The translations under genes were made by a program, and so were the position numbers. Source: Nocardioides sp. (GTDB taxonomy: Bacteria; Actinomycetota; Actinomycetes; Propionibacteriales; Nocardioidaceae). Taken from it: a DNA stretch of 36,069 nt. The notes below the pieces were generated by a model. It had not been told where the DNA came from. It saw only the letters and a list, made by a program, of their open reading frames with translations, and made no database searches. Shown here piece by piece: positions 9,001 to 15,330 of the stretch. The stretch covers positions 1-36,069 of the forward strand of contig NZ_SSXI01000254.1 of assembly GCF_004803405.1 (NCBI RefSeq). Reading direction: 5' to 3'. Every line of letters starts with the position of its first letter. The stretch's first letter is position 1.

Positions 9001-9347
9001 CGTTCCGCCGCAGGTTCGGGCGCGGACCGGCCAACATGAACGGACTGCTGGCCTGGCGCAACCTGCTCAACTTCCAGCAGGAGTTCGCGCGCATCAGGGC
9101 CGAGAACCCTTCGCTGTCCCTCGGCGTCGTCGCCGAGCGCGCTGCGCGCGCGATCTCCTTCGGCCGCCACCGGATCGCCCTCGGATACGGCGACATCACC
9201 GTGAGGTACGGCAACATGGGCGACGTCACGCTGTCCGACGGAACGGTGCTCCGCAATGTACCGCAGTGGGTCGAGGTGCAGGCCAAGCCGACGACCCCGG
9301 GGGTGCAGCCGATCGTCCCCCCGGACCGTGACGCAGGCGTGGAGTAG
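6012..9347 (+). CDS. Putative eCIS-associated effector or cargo protein, 1,111 residues
   Basis: The N-terminus is disordered and Pro/Ala-rich, and carries ALQRLAGNAAASRLVA at 47-61, the motif found at the start of many proteins encoded with actinobacterial contractile injection systems (often with DUF4157). Residues about 195-530 and 565-735 are Ala/Glu/Gln/Arg-rich, Pro-poor and heptad-like, split by a Gly/Pro linker (540-563) that starts with a second tag-like PVQREAG. A hydrophobic, glycine-rich block at 735-880 could hold three to five membrane segments. The last 230 residues form a soluble domain I do not recognise, with the core FRRRFGRGPANMNGLLAW (998-1015) and a beta-rich end to 1094. 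The layout of loading motif, rod, hydrophobic block and C-terminal domain suggests a delivered effector. There is no signal peptide and no immunity gene beside it. A polymorphic toxin or a surface protein are alternatives. ATG at 6012 was chosen for its GAAGGCGGT site. Confidence 0.6.
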   Translation: MASVARSDADADRRRPAPVTKPGQQAAAPPAQRHPAAVLVPGAMHALQRLAGNAAASRLVASQNDAGTAVDPRVEEASRDFGRMAERRLGVPEGYVPPASGEGRRDTAGHASARVGQVREATAQTAESVDQLSAEVATARQATPSSPPPPRPAAPADAIAPEQEPSAIAGEAESRRAPTAGLNIPLDEAAGPGPESGHALRQLQGLQDSQPGVVALGATINEHIAQLRQRAAANAARVSGDLKSEAAGQRSAVHNAVQSSRAAVGGVIRNTRARVVAEAAASRAAVGQRGQEAHERVAATTDAQTAQVDETIARGTADARAIFTDAEGRIDATAETEAQTAREHAHELAAQAQDLGRSEAERYRRDEEDADLGARQAEAVMETAERFARQLRTDGDDLAAQVREQAGEAREQVGTEAEPTVTGVGEVGRGATDGIRNMLGSVRQGVDSVIRQGREQVGAAERGVVAEVDNLDRAARGRAEAMRAEGEASLDAALGAGLVAHARLAGQAGQLLDQAGRDAIGELHTIASQAAAAGPAPVQREAGSGTGDGGASGGPPPTAREDGPVGVLDQMAPELDRAADEQGQEMVQSLQGASAGAQQGGNAWLTETQGNMGQLATTAQTGLGQVVDTAGTQIDGTVAEGESRATGAVEQVSGDVDARLGQVRDSVDGGVSEAERSIRGGAAEGTQHADATFGELPAQMRSAAEAQDSWWGRATSWVSNQLADTWEAIRGMADWRFVASLAVGIGAALVVGLAAAALIAAAPFTVPALAAALIVGAAAGAAGFAAAQVTGNLLDPNPNRRWYDGVGHAAILGTFVGAAGAAATFYGLSLAAGTLLVMGGAGVGSVVANLATGREWDDHLVANILILGIFHGVIKAIGSRIPGRGTAETPGESRRTSDYRPPPGTVPEVVVDNPGRVQAGEMTGDATSGWTCELTDAQTRASYGYAEVEATPEGTPRGGPHLTIDPTNARLPDGSPVRLTARGFTWTEASLRAAIESFRRRFGRGPANMNGLLAWRNLLNFQQEFARIRAENPSLSLGVVAERAARAISFGRHRIALGYGDITVRYGNMGDVTLSDGTVLRNVPQWVEVQAKPTTPGVQPIVPPDRDAGVE

Positions 9348-9530
9348 CGAGCCCCTCGGCGTCGCCGGGTCACGGGTGGCCGGAGGTCATCGTGAAGCGA
9401 CGCTGTGCCGCCCTTGATGCCGGCCGGCGGGGGGGCAAACCGATCCGGGATCAGGTCGACCGCTCGGGCAGCAACATTGACCGCGGCCCGTGGCGAGTTC
9501 TGCCCATGGGCGCCCGTTCTCGTCAACGGG

Positions 9531-9594
9531 CGGGAGGGCTCGCGCCCCCTTCTGACCCTGCGCAAACGCGCAGACTCACACGTTGAAGCGGAAC
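9531..9594. repeat. Left copy of ychF 3'-end direct repeat (att-like)
   Basis: Contains TGCGCAAACGCGC (9559-9571) and ACGTTGAAGCGGAAC (9580-9594), both identical to the right copy, with eight less conserved bases between. Upstream, CCCCCTTCTGACCC matches CCCCCTCTGACC with small indels. On the minus strand it reads ...FRFNV then TGA, the YchF C-terminus, without the rest of the gene. A six-base hairpin CTGCGC-AAAC-GCGCAG lies within it. Confidence 0.65.
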
Positions 9595-10026
9595 GACTCC
9601 GCCGCAGGTTGGGTGTTGGGGGTCATCGTTGGCCGATCCCGGCAAATGGGGTCGACCTGCACAAACGCGTCCCCGGCTCCGTTGGGCGTCGTTGGCTTCC
9701 ACCGGTCTCCGCTGAACTTCTTGCGGACTTTTTGCGGACTGGGGCAGGTCTGCCCGGTGCAAGGATCACTTCCGCGCGAAGCCACCTCGGGCGACCGAAA
9801 CGATCACCGCAAGCCGATCGCCCAGTGGGAACAGATCAGTCAGCAGTCGGCTGACGGGCATTGGCGGCTACAAGACCCCCGCAGGGCGGTGCCAGTGAGC
9901 GTGCGGATCTACCAAGGCTGTTCAGTACCGTCACGTAGGGATCGGGAAGACCCGGAAGCACGCTCGGTGCAGAACATCAACCGGCTCGCCAGAGGAGGCC
10001 GCAAACACTCCCACCACCACGCCGTC
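9595..10026. other. Island left-end segment with no recognised gene
   Basis: About 430 bases with no convincing reading frame on either strand. It holds the doubled TGCGGACT sequence at 9721-9740 and the short inverted repeat GGGCAG-GT-CTGCCC just after it. Candidate role: arm-type sites of the recombination region. Confidence 0.35.
9721..9740 (+). repeat. Paired TGCGGACT repeat near the left island end
   Basis: TTGCGGACTTTTTGCGGACT contains TGCGGACT twice at 11-base spacing. A near-identical pair with the same spacing occurs at 22889-22908, by the other island end, in the same orientation. Confidence 0.5.
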
Positions 10027-10450
10027 TCAACCGACGATGGTGGCCAGGCGGCAGGCGTGATCTCGTGCTTGGGCATCACGGCGTCGTCGCGTCGGGCCTG
10101 CAGGGTGGGGCCCGAACTCGATGGTGGTGACGGCGCCGAGCAGGGCCCCGGCGATCACCACGACCGCGACCACGGGTCGCCAGCCCAGCGGTGTGGCGAG
10201 GGCGGTGCCGAGGGGGAGGCCGACGACGTTCGCCAAGATCGGGCCTGCCAGCACGATCGAGATGGCTCGGCCGCTGCGGACTTCGGGCGCGATCGAGGCG
10301 GCGGAGACCATCAGCACCGACCAGAAGAGTCCGTGCCCGGCGGCCGCGAGCAACCGGGTGGCCGCGACCGCGCCGTATCCAGAAGAGAGTGCGGTGAGGA
10401 GCGTGGCCGCGCCGAGTACCGCGAGAGAGGTGGATCGCGCGGACGTCGGG
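10027..10450 (-). pseudogene. MFS transporter internal fragment
   Basis: The minus strand reads LAVLGAATLLTALSSGYGAV, then LLAAAGHGLFWSVLMVSAAS and GLPLGTALATPLGWRPVVAV. These are helices 2 to about 6 of a drug/sugar-efflux MFS permease (AraJ/Cml-like). There is no start, helix 1 is missing, and after the sixth helix the frame runs into unrelated Arg-rich residues. It is broken at both ends. At about 10430 it abuts a coding-like segment on the opposite strand. Confidence 0.6.
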
Positions 10451-10558
10451 CAGGACCTGGCCAGCCGGTCAAGCCTGACCTACGGATCGACGATCGACGG
10501 CCGCGGGGTGCACTACGTCATCGTGGGCTCGGCGAAGCTGGTCACCATGGTCGTGTGA
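10427..10558 (+). pseudogene. C-terminal fragment of an unidentified gene
   Basis: About 43 codons with strong G/C third positions ending at TGA 10556-10558: RADVGQDLASRSSLTYGSTI, then HYVIVGSAKLVTMVV. It reads like the tail of a real enzyme but has no start and no ribosome site, and it begins exactly where the opposite-strand MFS fragment stops. Family not recognised. Confidence 0.35.
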
Positions 10559-10642
10559 CCTGCGGGCCGATGGGTGAATCCACCCATCGCCTGCGGGGGC
10601 AGATGGGTCTGCTGCCCGATGTGGGGTGCGGTACGCCGTACC

Positions 10643-10648
10643 TAGCGT
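10643..10648 (+). promoter_or_regulatory. TAGCGT -10 box, leaderless start of the flavin monooxygenase
   Basis: TAGCGT ends seven bases before the ATG at 10656 and no Shine-Dalgarno is present. This spacing fits transcription starting at the A of ATG, as is common in actinobacteria. The same arrangement occurs at xthA and at the membrane protein gene 26367-26789. Confidence 0.5.
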
Positions 10649-10655
10649 CGACGGC

Positions 10656-11756
10656 ATGGACACACAACACGTCGAGACCCTGATCATCGGCGCCGGCCAG
10701 GCCGGTCTGGCGACCGGCTACCAACTCAAGCGGCTCGGCCGCGACTTCCTGATCGTCGACGGCATGGCCCGCATCGGCGACAACTGGCGCTGCCACTACG
10801 ACAGCCTGGCGCTTTTCACGCCAGCGCGGGCGAACAGCCTGGACGGCGTACCGTTCCCCGGTGACCAGTGGCACTTCCCGACCAAGGACGAGTTCGCCGA
10901 GTACCTCGAGCTGTACGCCGTTGCGAACGACCTCCCGGTCCGGATGCAGACCCGCGTCGAGCGACTCACCGGCCGCGAGGACGGCGGATTCACCGCGACG
11001 CTAGGGGATGACGAGGTCACCTGCGACTACGTCGTCGTCGCGACCGGCACCTTCGGTCGCTCGCCGCAGGTCCCGGCACTCGCCAGCGAGATCGACCCAG
11101 GCATCCGGCAGCTCCACTCCAGCGACTACCGGCGCCCCGACGAGCTTCCCAACGGCCCCGTGCTGGTCGTCGGTGCATCGCACAGCGGTCTGGACATCGC
11201 CTACGAGATTGCCGCGACCCGTCCCACCACGCTGGTCGGACCGGAACGTGGCAACGTCCCGCTCGAGTGGGGAACCCATCGCTTGGAGCGGGCCTTCCCG
11301 GTCATCGAGTTCGTCTTCAACCACGTACTGACGCGACGCACCCCGATGGGGCGCAAGGTCATGGCGAAGATCCGGCACCACGGAGCTCCCCAACTGCGGG
11401 TCAAGCGGCACCACCTCGCCGACCGCGACGTGGAATGGATCACCGAGCACATCACCGATGTCGACGACGGTCGGCCGTGCCTCACGGACGGACGGAGCTT
11501 CGACGTGGCGAGCATCGTCTGGGCAACCGGCTTCCGGCAGAGCTACGACTGGATCGACCTGCCGCTTCCAGTCGAGGACGGCTGGCCGGTTGAGTACCGC
11601 GGCGTCGTCGACGCGATCCCCGGTCTCTACTTCTGCGGCCTGGCGTTCCAGTACTGCTTCGCCTCGGGGGAGGTCAACGGCGTCAGCCGCGACGCGGAGT
11701 ACCTCGCGCGCCGCATCGCCGCCCGCACTCCAGCCCCGGCACCCGCCGCGGCATGA
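10656..11756 (+). CDS. FAD-dependent flavin monooxygenase-like oxidoreductase
   Basis: A 366-residue two-dinucleotide-fold protein of the YUCCA/FMO-like class (often labelled NAD(P)/FAD-dependent oxidoreductase or CzcO-like). The FAD loop is GAGQAG (12-17), followed by the RIGDNWRCHYDSLALFTPA segment typical of the group. The NADPH loop is GASHSG (173-178), and the ATG-type FAD contacts are VVATGTFG (about 128) and VWATGF (about 289). Expected chemistry is NADPH- and O2-dependent oxygenation of a small organic substrate, or a related redox step; the substrate cannot be read. It starts from a leaderless promoter. A membrane protein gene follows after 24 bases with its own ribosome site, so they are probably co-transcribed. 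Confidence 0.85.
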   Translation: MDTQHVETLIIGAGQAGLATGYQLKRLGRDFLIVDGMARIGDNWRCHYDSLALFTPARANSLDGVPFPGDQWHFPTKDEFAEYLELYAVANDLPVRMQTRVERLTGREDGGFTATLGDDEVTCDYVVVATGTFGRSPQVPALASEIDPGIRQLHSSDYRRPDELPNGPVLVVGASHSGLDIAYEIAATRPTTLVGPERGNVPLEWGTHRLERAFPVIEFVFNHVLTRRTPMGRKVMAKIRHHGAPQLRVKRHHLADRDVEWITEHITDVDDGRPCLTDGRSFDVASIVWATGFRQSYDWIDLPLPVEDGWPVEYRGVVDAIPGLYFCGLAFQYCFASGEVNGVSRDAEYLARRIAARTPAPAPAAA

Positions 11757-11780
11757 GATCGACCGACGAAGGGAGAAGTC

Positions 11781-12458
11781 ATGTACACCGACACCGGCGA
11801 GACGACACACGAGGCCACAGCGAGGGGGAGCGCAGCCATCGTCGCGATCGGTCCGCTCGTGCTCCTGGGTGCCCTGCTGTGGCACCCGCCGCTGCCCGGT
11901 CGCCTGCCGGACAGCAACGCGGTAGCCGACGCCGCCGCCGCTGACACCACGATGTGGGGACTGTCCCACCTCGCGCTGACGATCGCGTCGGCAATGATCG
12001 TGCTCTCCTTCGTCGCGGTCCGCGGCCACCTACGTGACTGCGGCGACCGCTCGCTGAGTGCGGTCGGCCTCGGGTTCGTGGTGATCGGCAGCACGCTCTA
12101 CGCCGTACTGCCCGGGATGGAGTTCTCGCTCTTGGCTGCAGACGAGACCGGCGCTGACCTCGCGGCCACCCAGGACGCGCTGGAGTCGTGGTTCGTGCCG
12201 GTCCTCATCGGGGGTTCGCTGCTGTTCGCGATCGGTACGACGCTGTTCGCGGTCGCGGTGGTGCGCTCCGCCACACTCGGCCGCACCGAAGCGCTGGTGA
12301 TCGCCGGCGCACTCGTCTTCTTCGGGCTCTCGAGGCTGGTGCCGATCGGCGTGGTGCAGTTTTACGTGCAACCGGCTGCGGCGCTGCTCGCGTTGCTCCC
12401 GATCGCCGCGGAGATCGCTGCCCGGACAGCCAGGCCCGCGCGCGCCGGCGCGGCCTGA
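11781..12458 (+). CDS. Multi-pass membrane protein of unknown function
   Basis: 225 residues with about six hydrophobic segments: AAIVAIGPLVLLGALLW, LSHLALTIASAMIVLSFV, LSAVGLGFVVIGSTLYAVL, FVPVLIGGSLLFAIGTTLFA, LVIAGALVFFGLSRLVPIGV and AAALLALLPIAAEIAA. The loop after segment 3 is acidic. The ATG is preceded by GAAGGGAG at good spacing. No transporter motif is visible; it resembles small actinobacterial DUF membrane proteins. Its place directly after the flavin monooxygenase suggests a joint role, perhaps handling the oxidised product or a lipid-soluble substrate, but that is only context. Confidence 0.75.
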   Translation: MYTDTGETTHEATARGSAAIVAIGPLVLLGALLWHPPLPGRLPDSNAVADAAAADTTMWGLSHLALTIASAMIVLSFVAVRGHLRDCGDRSLSAVGLGFVVIGSTLYAVLPGMEFSLLAADETGADLAATQDALESWFVPVLIGGSLLFAIGTTLFAVAVVRSATLGRTEALVIAGALVFFGLSRLVPIGVVQFYVQPAAALLALLPIAAEIAARTARPARAGAA

Positions 12459-12746
12459 CGCGACCTCGTGAAAGTAACCAGGCGAACCACGTCCTCGGCG
12501 GAAGCGGCGACTTCGGGCGTCCCGAGTTGCTCTCGGTCGTAGCCGAGCGGGACCACGACCGTCCTGTCCGTGACGCCCGCACTCGTGGAGCTACGAAACG
12601 TGGTGCTCTTTCTCACGTGGGCAGCGCAGGGACCCGCACCCGCGAGCGCAGGGGAGCTCGCGATCGACGACGTGCGCGCAGTGTTCGAGGGGCGCGAGCC
12701 GCCCTCGCCGGTGGTCCGACGGGGGGCTGCTGATGTCACTCCCTAC
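12459..12746. other. Intergenic segment with coding-like traces
   Basis: Between two convergent genes. A minus-strand stretch reads VTDRTVVVPLGYDREQLGTP with high G/C at third positions, and a plus-strand frame from GTG 12570 reads TPALVELRNVVLFLTWAAQG. Neither has a ribosome site or a recognised family, and both run into neighbouring genes. They are most likely fragments. Confidence 0.3.
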
Positions 12747-14483
12747 TCAGTCGGCCACCCACGGTGCGGGGCCGTCGCCTGTCCAGCGGAACACGTCGAA
12801 GCCGCGGCCGATATCGCCCGCGTAGACGTAGGGGCCCTTGTGGAACTTGGCGGCCCACGTGTTGGTGCCTTCCAGTACAGCCCCTGCGACCTCGGTCGGA
12901 TTCGACGGGTCGGACCAGTCCACGATCCGCGTCCCGGCGATGTACCAGCCGATGGACATGACCCTAGTGCCCGGAGCGAACCTGCCGAAGTGCGAGGTGC
13001 ACGGCCGTTCGTCGGTCGGACCCACCACGTGCGGCACGTAGTAGCCGAGCGGGCCGACCGGCGTCTCCTCGGCGCTGATGTCGTACGACGCGAGGCCCTC
13101 ACCCGGGCACACCCCGGTGCCCCCGACGAAGAAGCCTCCGAGCACCAGGCTCTCATTGTTTGTGACCATCAGCTGGCCATCCGGACTCGGGAAGACGCCG
13201 TGCGCGTACGAGCCGACGTTCGGGGTGCGGGACACCAGCTTCGGTCGCCACGGCGTGGTCACGTCATAGATCCGGTAGTTGTTCTCCGACGCCGCGTAGG
13301 CACGGGTCCCGTCGAGGTTCAGCTCCACGTCGTGGACGCCGCCCTCGGTGTCCGGCCCGCGCAGCACCTTCGGGCTGTCCAGGATCGAGAAGTCCACGAT
13401 CGGGATCTCGTTGATGCCGCCCGGCAGTGCGCCGTTGGAGACATACCCGTAGGGCGCGGTCGGGTGGAACGCAAAGTTGTGGACGCCGCCGAGCCCGGTC
13501 AGGAGCCGATACATCGGCTTGGGCGCGCGCGGCTGGGTGATGTCGAAGAGCCCGAGGCCGCCCGAGCCCTTGCCGATGAGCGGAATCTTCCCCGGTAGGT
13601 TGTCGATCGTCGCCGTGACATCGGTGCCGGCGATGACCGCGTCGCGGAACTCCACTGCCTCCTCGGTGCGGAAGAGCTCGATGGCGGGGATATCGGCGGC
13701 GATGGCCGTGGTGTTGGTGCTCGGCTCTTCGCCTTCTGCGGGGATCTGGATGAACCCGACCGCCCCTGCCTCCTGGGCACTGCGCACCTTCTGGAAGAAC
13801 GTGAAGGTCGGGCATTGATCGGCCGGGTTGGTTTGGCTCTCGAACTGGTCGACCAGGGCGATGTTGCCCCGGATCTCGCCTGCGACCTCGGCGTAGCTTG
13901 CCAGCGAGCAACCGGTGCCCGCGTAGACCAGCCTGCCGGTCTGCTGGGCCACGTCCCCGGTGTCGCCCCACTGCACGCCGCTGTGGAACCCGGTCAGGTC
14001 CATGGGCTCGTCGATCCGGAGACCCACGCCGGTTTCCTCGTCCGGGCACGGCGTCCCGCTCTGCTGGGTCAGCGCCAGGACGACCCGCGCCCGTCCGGTA
14101 CGGGGATCGGCGAACTTCTTGATGCCGACATCGTTGCGATCTTGGCGGCAGGTGACCTGGGTGACGAACGCGGGGTTCTCCGGATCGGTGACGTCGAAGA
14201 TGTACGCGCCCCGCCCGGAGGAGCCCATGACCGCGTAGTCGCGGCCTTTGATGGTGACGAACTCGAGGTCGGTGCCCCGGTGCGCGTTCGGGTCGTCCAA
14301 CGTGTCGTGTGCCTGGGTATCGAAGTTGAAGACGTGCTCCAGGTTGTGGAGCTCGGGGTCGCCCGGAGCGGCCGCCTGCTGACCCGCTGCCGTCGTTGGC
14401 GCGAGGGCGGCCGTCACTGCCAGCACTCCCCCAGCCGCTACTGCGGCCCACGCCTTGTTCCGTCTTTCCCAGCGCTGTCCCAT
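12747..14483 (-). CDS. Secreted LVIVD-repeat protein with an inserted PA domain
   Basis: 578 residues. A signal peptide (basic MGQRWERRNK, hydrophobic AWAAVAAGGVLAVTAALAP, Ala-rich cleavage region near 33-38) indicates export. Beta-propeller-like repeats follow: YAVMGSSGRGAYIFDVTDPE, GGLGLFDITQPRAPKPMYRL, YAASENNYRIYDVTTPWRPK, and IAGTRIVDWSDPSNPTEVAG, the style of LVIVD repeat proteins. Residues about 195-300 (GNIALVDQF, CPTFTFFQKVRSAQEAGAVG) form a protease-associated (PA) domain inserted in the propeller. Several Cys residues may form disulphides outside the cell. The role is unknown; PA domains often bind substrates or mediate protein contacts. ATG at 14483 has GAGGAG upstream. Confidence 0.8.
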   Translation of the reverse strand: MGQRWERRNKAWAAVAAGGVLAVTAALAPTTAAGQQAAAPGDPELHNLEHVFNFDTQAHDTLDDPNAHRGTDLEFVTIKGRDYAVMGSSGRGAYIFDVTDPENPAFVTQVTCRQDRNDVGIKKFADPRTGRARVVLALTQQSGTPCPDEETGVGLRIDEPMDLTGFHSGVQWGDTGDVAQQTGRLVYAGTGCSLASYAEVAGEIRGNIALVDQFESQTNPADQCPTFTFFQKVRSAQEAGAVGFIQIPAEGEEPSTNTTAIAADIPAIELFRTEEAVEFRDAVIAGTDVTATIDNLPGKIPLIGKGSGGLGLFDITQPRAPKPMYRLLTGLGGVHNFAFHPTAPYGYVSNGALPGGINEIPIVDFSILDSPKVLRGPDTEGGVHDVELNLDGTRAYAASENNYRIYDVTTPWRPKLVSRTPNVGSYAHGVFPSPDGQLMVTNNESLVLGGFFVGGTGVCPGEGLASYDISAEETPVGPLGYYVPHVVGPTDERPCTSHFGRFAPGTRVMSIGWYIAGTRIVDWSDPSNPTEVAGAVLEGTNTWAAKFHKGPYVYAGDIGRGFDVFRWTGDGPAPWVAD

Positions 14484-14537
14484 CGCTAGCTCCTCGAGAC
14501 AAGCGGCGACCGGGCCCGTGGTCGCCCTGCGAGCAGA

Positions 14538-14555
14538 AACTCAACATTTCAAGTT
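14538..14555. promoter_or_regulatory. AT-rich imperfect inverted repeat upstream of the LVIVD gene
   Basis: AACTCAACATTTCAAGTT has matching AACT/AGTT ends and partly matching inner arms. It lies 55-72 bases upstream of the secreted protein's start in otherwise very GC-rich DNA, where a promoter or operator is expected. Nothing else supports it. Confidence 0.25.
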
Positions 14556-14675
14556 ACTCCCGGGATCCGGGTTCCGCCAGGGCCGCGACGGCGCACTCCC
14601 TACCGCCGCCCGGCCTAGGATTCTGCCGCGGGCCGATCAACCAAGTGCCCGGGAATCGACGGCTGGGAGGCGGGG

Positions 14676-14810
14676 TTGACCAAGTCGATACGGAGCCTGC
14701 TCGACCAGATCGAGGCCGGGCCCCTGGACGGTCAGACACCCCTTGCCGATGTGCTCCGCAATTGCGTGGAACTCGGTGGACGCGCCTGTTCCGCCGACCT
14801 GCATGACTGA
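14676..14810 (+). pseudogene. AbiTii-like N-terminal fragment
   Basis: From TTG 14676, with GGGAGG just upstream, 44 codons read SIRSLLDQIEAGPLDGQTPL, then ADVLRNCVELGGRACSADLH. This matches the start of AbiTii-domain proteins (LLD-I--GALD---PLA--LRKCL-LG), named for phage-resistance loci. The family normally continues with a D-W-A segment; here a TGA stands where the Trp codon would be and the later sequence is not recognisable. So the gene is truncated, perhaps by a nonsense change followed by decay. Confidence 0.5.
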
Positions 14811-14983
14811 GACAAGCACGAGCACGACGCCAGGGAGGGCCACGGCGAAGCAACGGCGACATCCGAACATCGCGAGCGCACCCACCCACCGCGCCGTGGC
14901 CGGCACGAAATCGACCATGCCCGGATCCGAAGACCCGGGGCCGGTTTCGAGACGGCGCTGGCGCGCCTCCTCAACCACCGTAG

Positions 14984-15008
14984 TGGTGCGCGAGGGGGGA
15001 GTTGAACC
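14984..15008 (-). pseudogene. tRNA 3'-end fragment (tRNA-Leu-like), possible att remnant
   Basis: Read on the minus strand, a T-loop TTCAACT is followed by CCCCC (3' T-stem), CTCGCGC (3' acceptor strand), A, and CCA, the exact order of a tRNA 3' end; T-stem and acceptor resemble tRNA-Leu. The 5' side of the T-stem should be GGGGG but reads TACGG, and no anticodon or D arm is upstream. It is therefore only the last 25 bases of a tRNA, the piece usually carried as the att core by elements that integrate into tRNA genes. Confidence 0.5.
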
Positions 15009-15102
15009 GTAGGAACGTTGCGCTCGATCACGCGAGAACCGCCGTCTTGAGCGTGAAAGCGGGTCCGGTTGTCTCCGGTTCGCTCCCGTTATCCCGGGGG
15101 GC

Positions 15103-15121
15103 GTGCACCCCAGGGGTGCAC
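15103..15121. promoter_or_regulatory. Perfect 19-base palindrome
   Basis: GTGCACCCC and GGGGTGCAC flank a single A. It lies about 230 bases upstream of the drrAB-type exporter in a gene-free stretch. It could be an operator for a regulator not encoded here or a short hairpin; no T-run follows, so a terminator is less likely. Confidence 0.4.
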
Positions 15122-15330
15122 CGGCCAGTGTTCAGTTGAGCGAGCGTCGGTACCGCGCCCCGCCAGACTGTGGCGGAAAGGCGCGCGACCGACCAGGAGG
15201 AGGTCGTTGGATCGCGAGTGCGGGTTGACTTCAAGCGGACTTCCAGTCGTACCGTCGTAATCGACCCATCAACGGGGCGAACGGCTGGAGGGAACTGTCG
15301 AATGGATGGTCACCAGAAGGATCTGCCGCG

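Larger units (their letters stand above)
14811..15330. other. Gene-free junction region
   Basis: About 520 bases with no supported gene. It contains the tRNA 3' fragment (14984-15008), the 19-base palindrome (15103-15121) and, near 15226, a TTGACT box upstream of the ABC exporter that could serve as its -35 element with a weak -10 (TACCGT) 19 bases on. Frames on the minus strand (up to about 113 codons) are Arg/Pro-rich and lack ribosome sites. Confidence 0.4.

Noticed and set aside
7779..9170. 463-codon minus-strand frame
   Set aside because: Shadow of the 1,111-residue gene, with low-complexity Arg/Gly composition.
14984..15008. A complete tRNA gene
   Set aside because: The 5' T-stem does not pair and no anticodon or D arm lies upstream, so only a 3' fragment is claimed.
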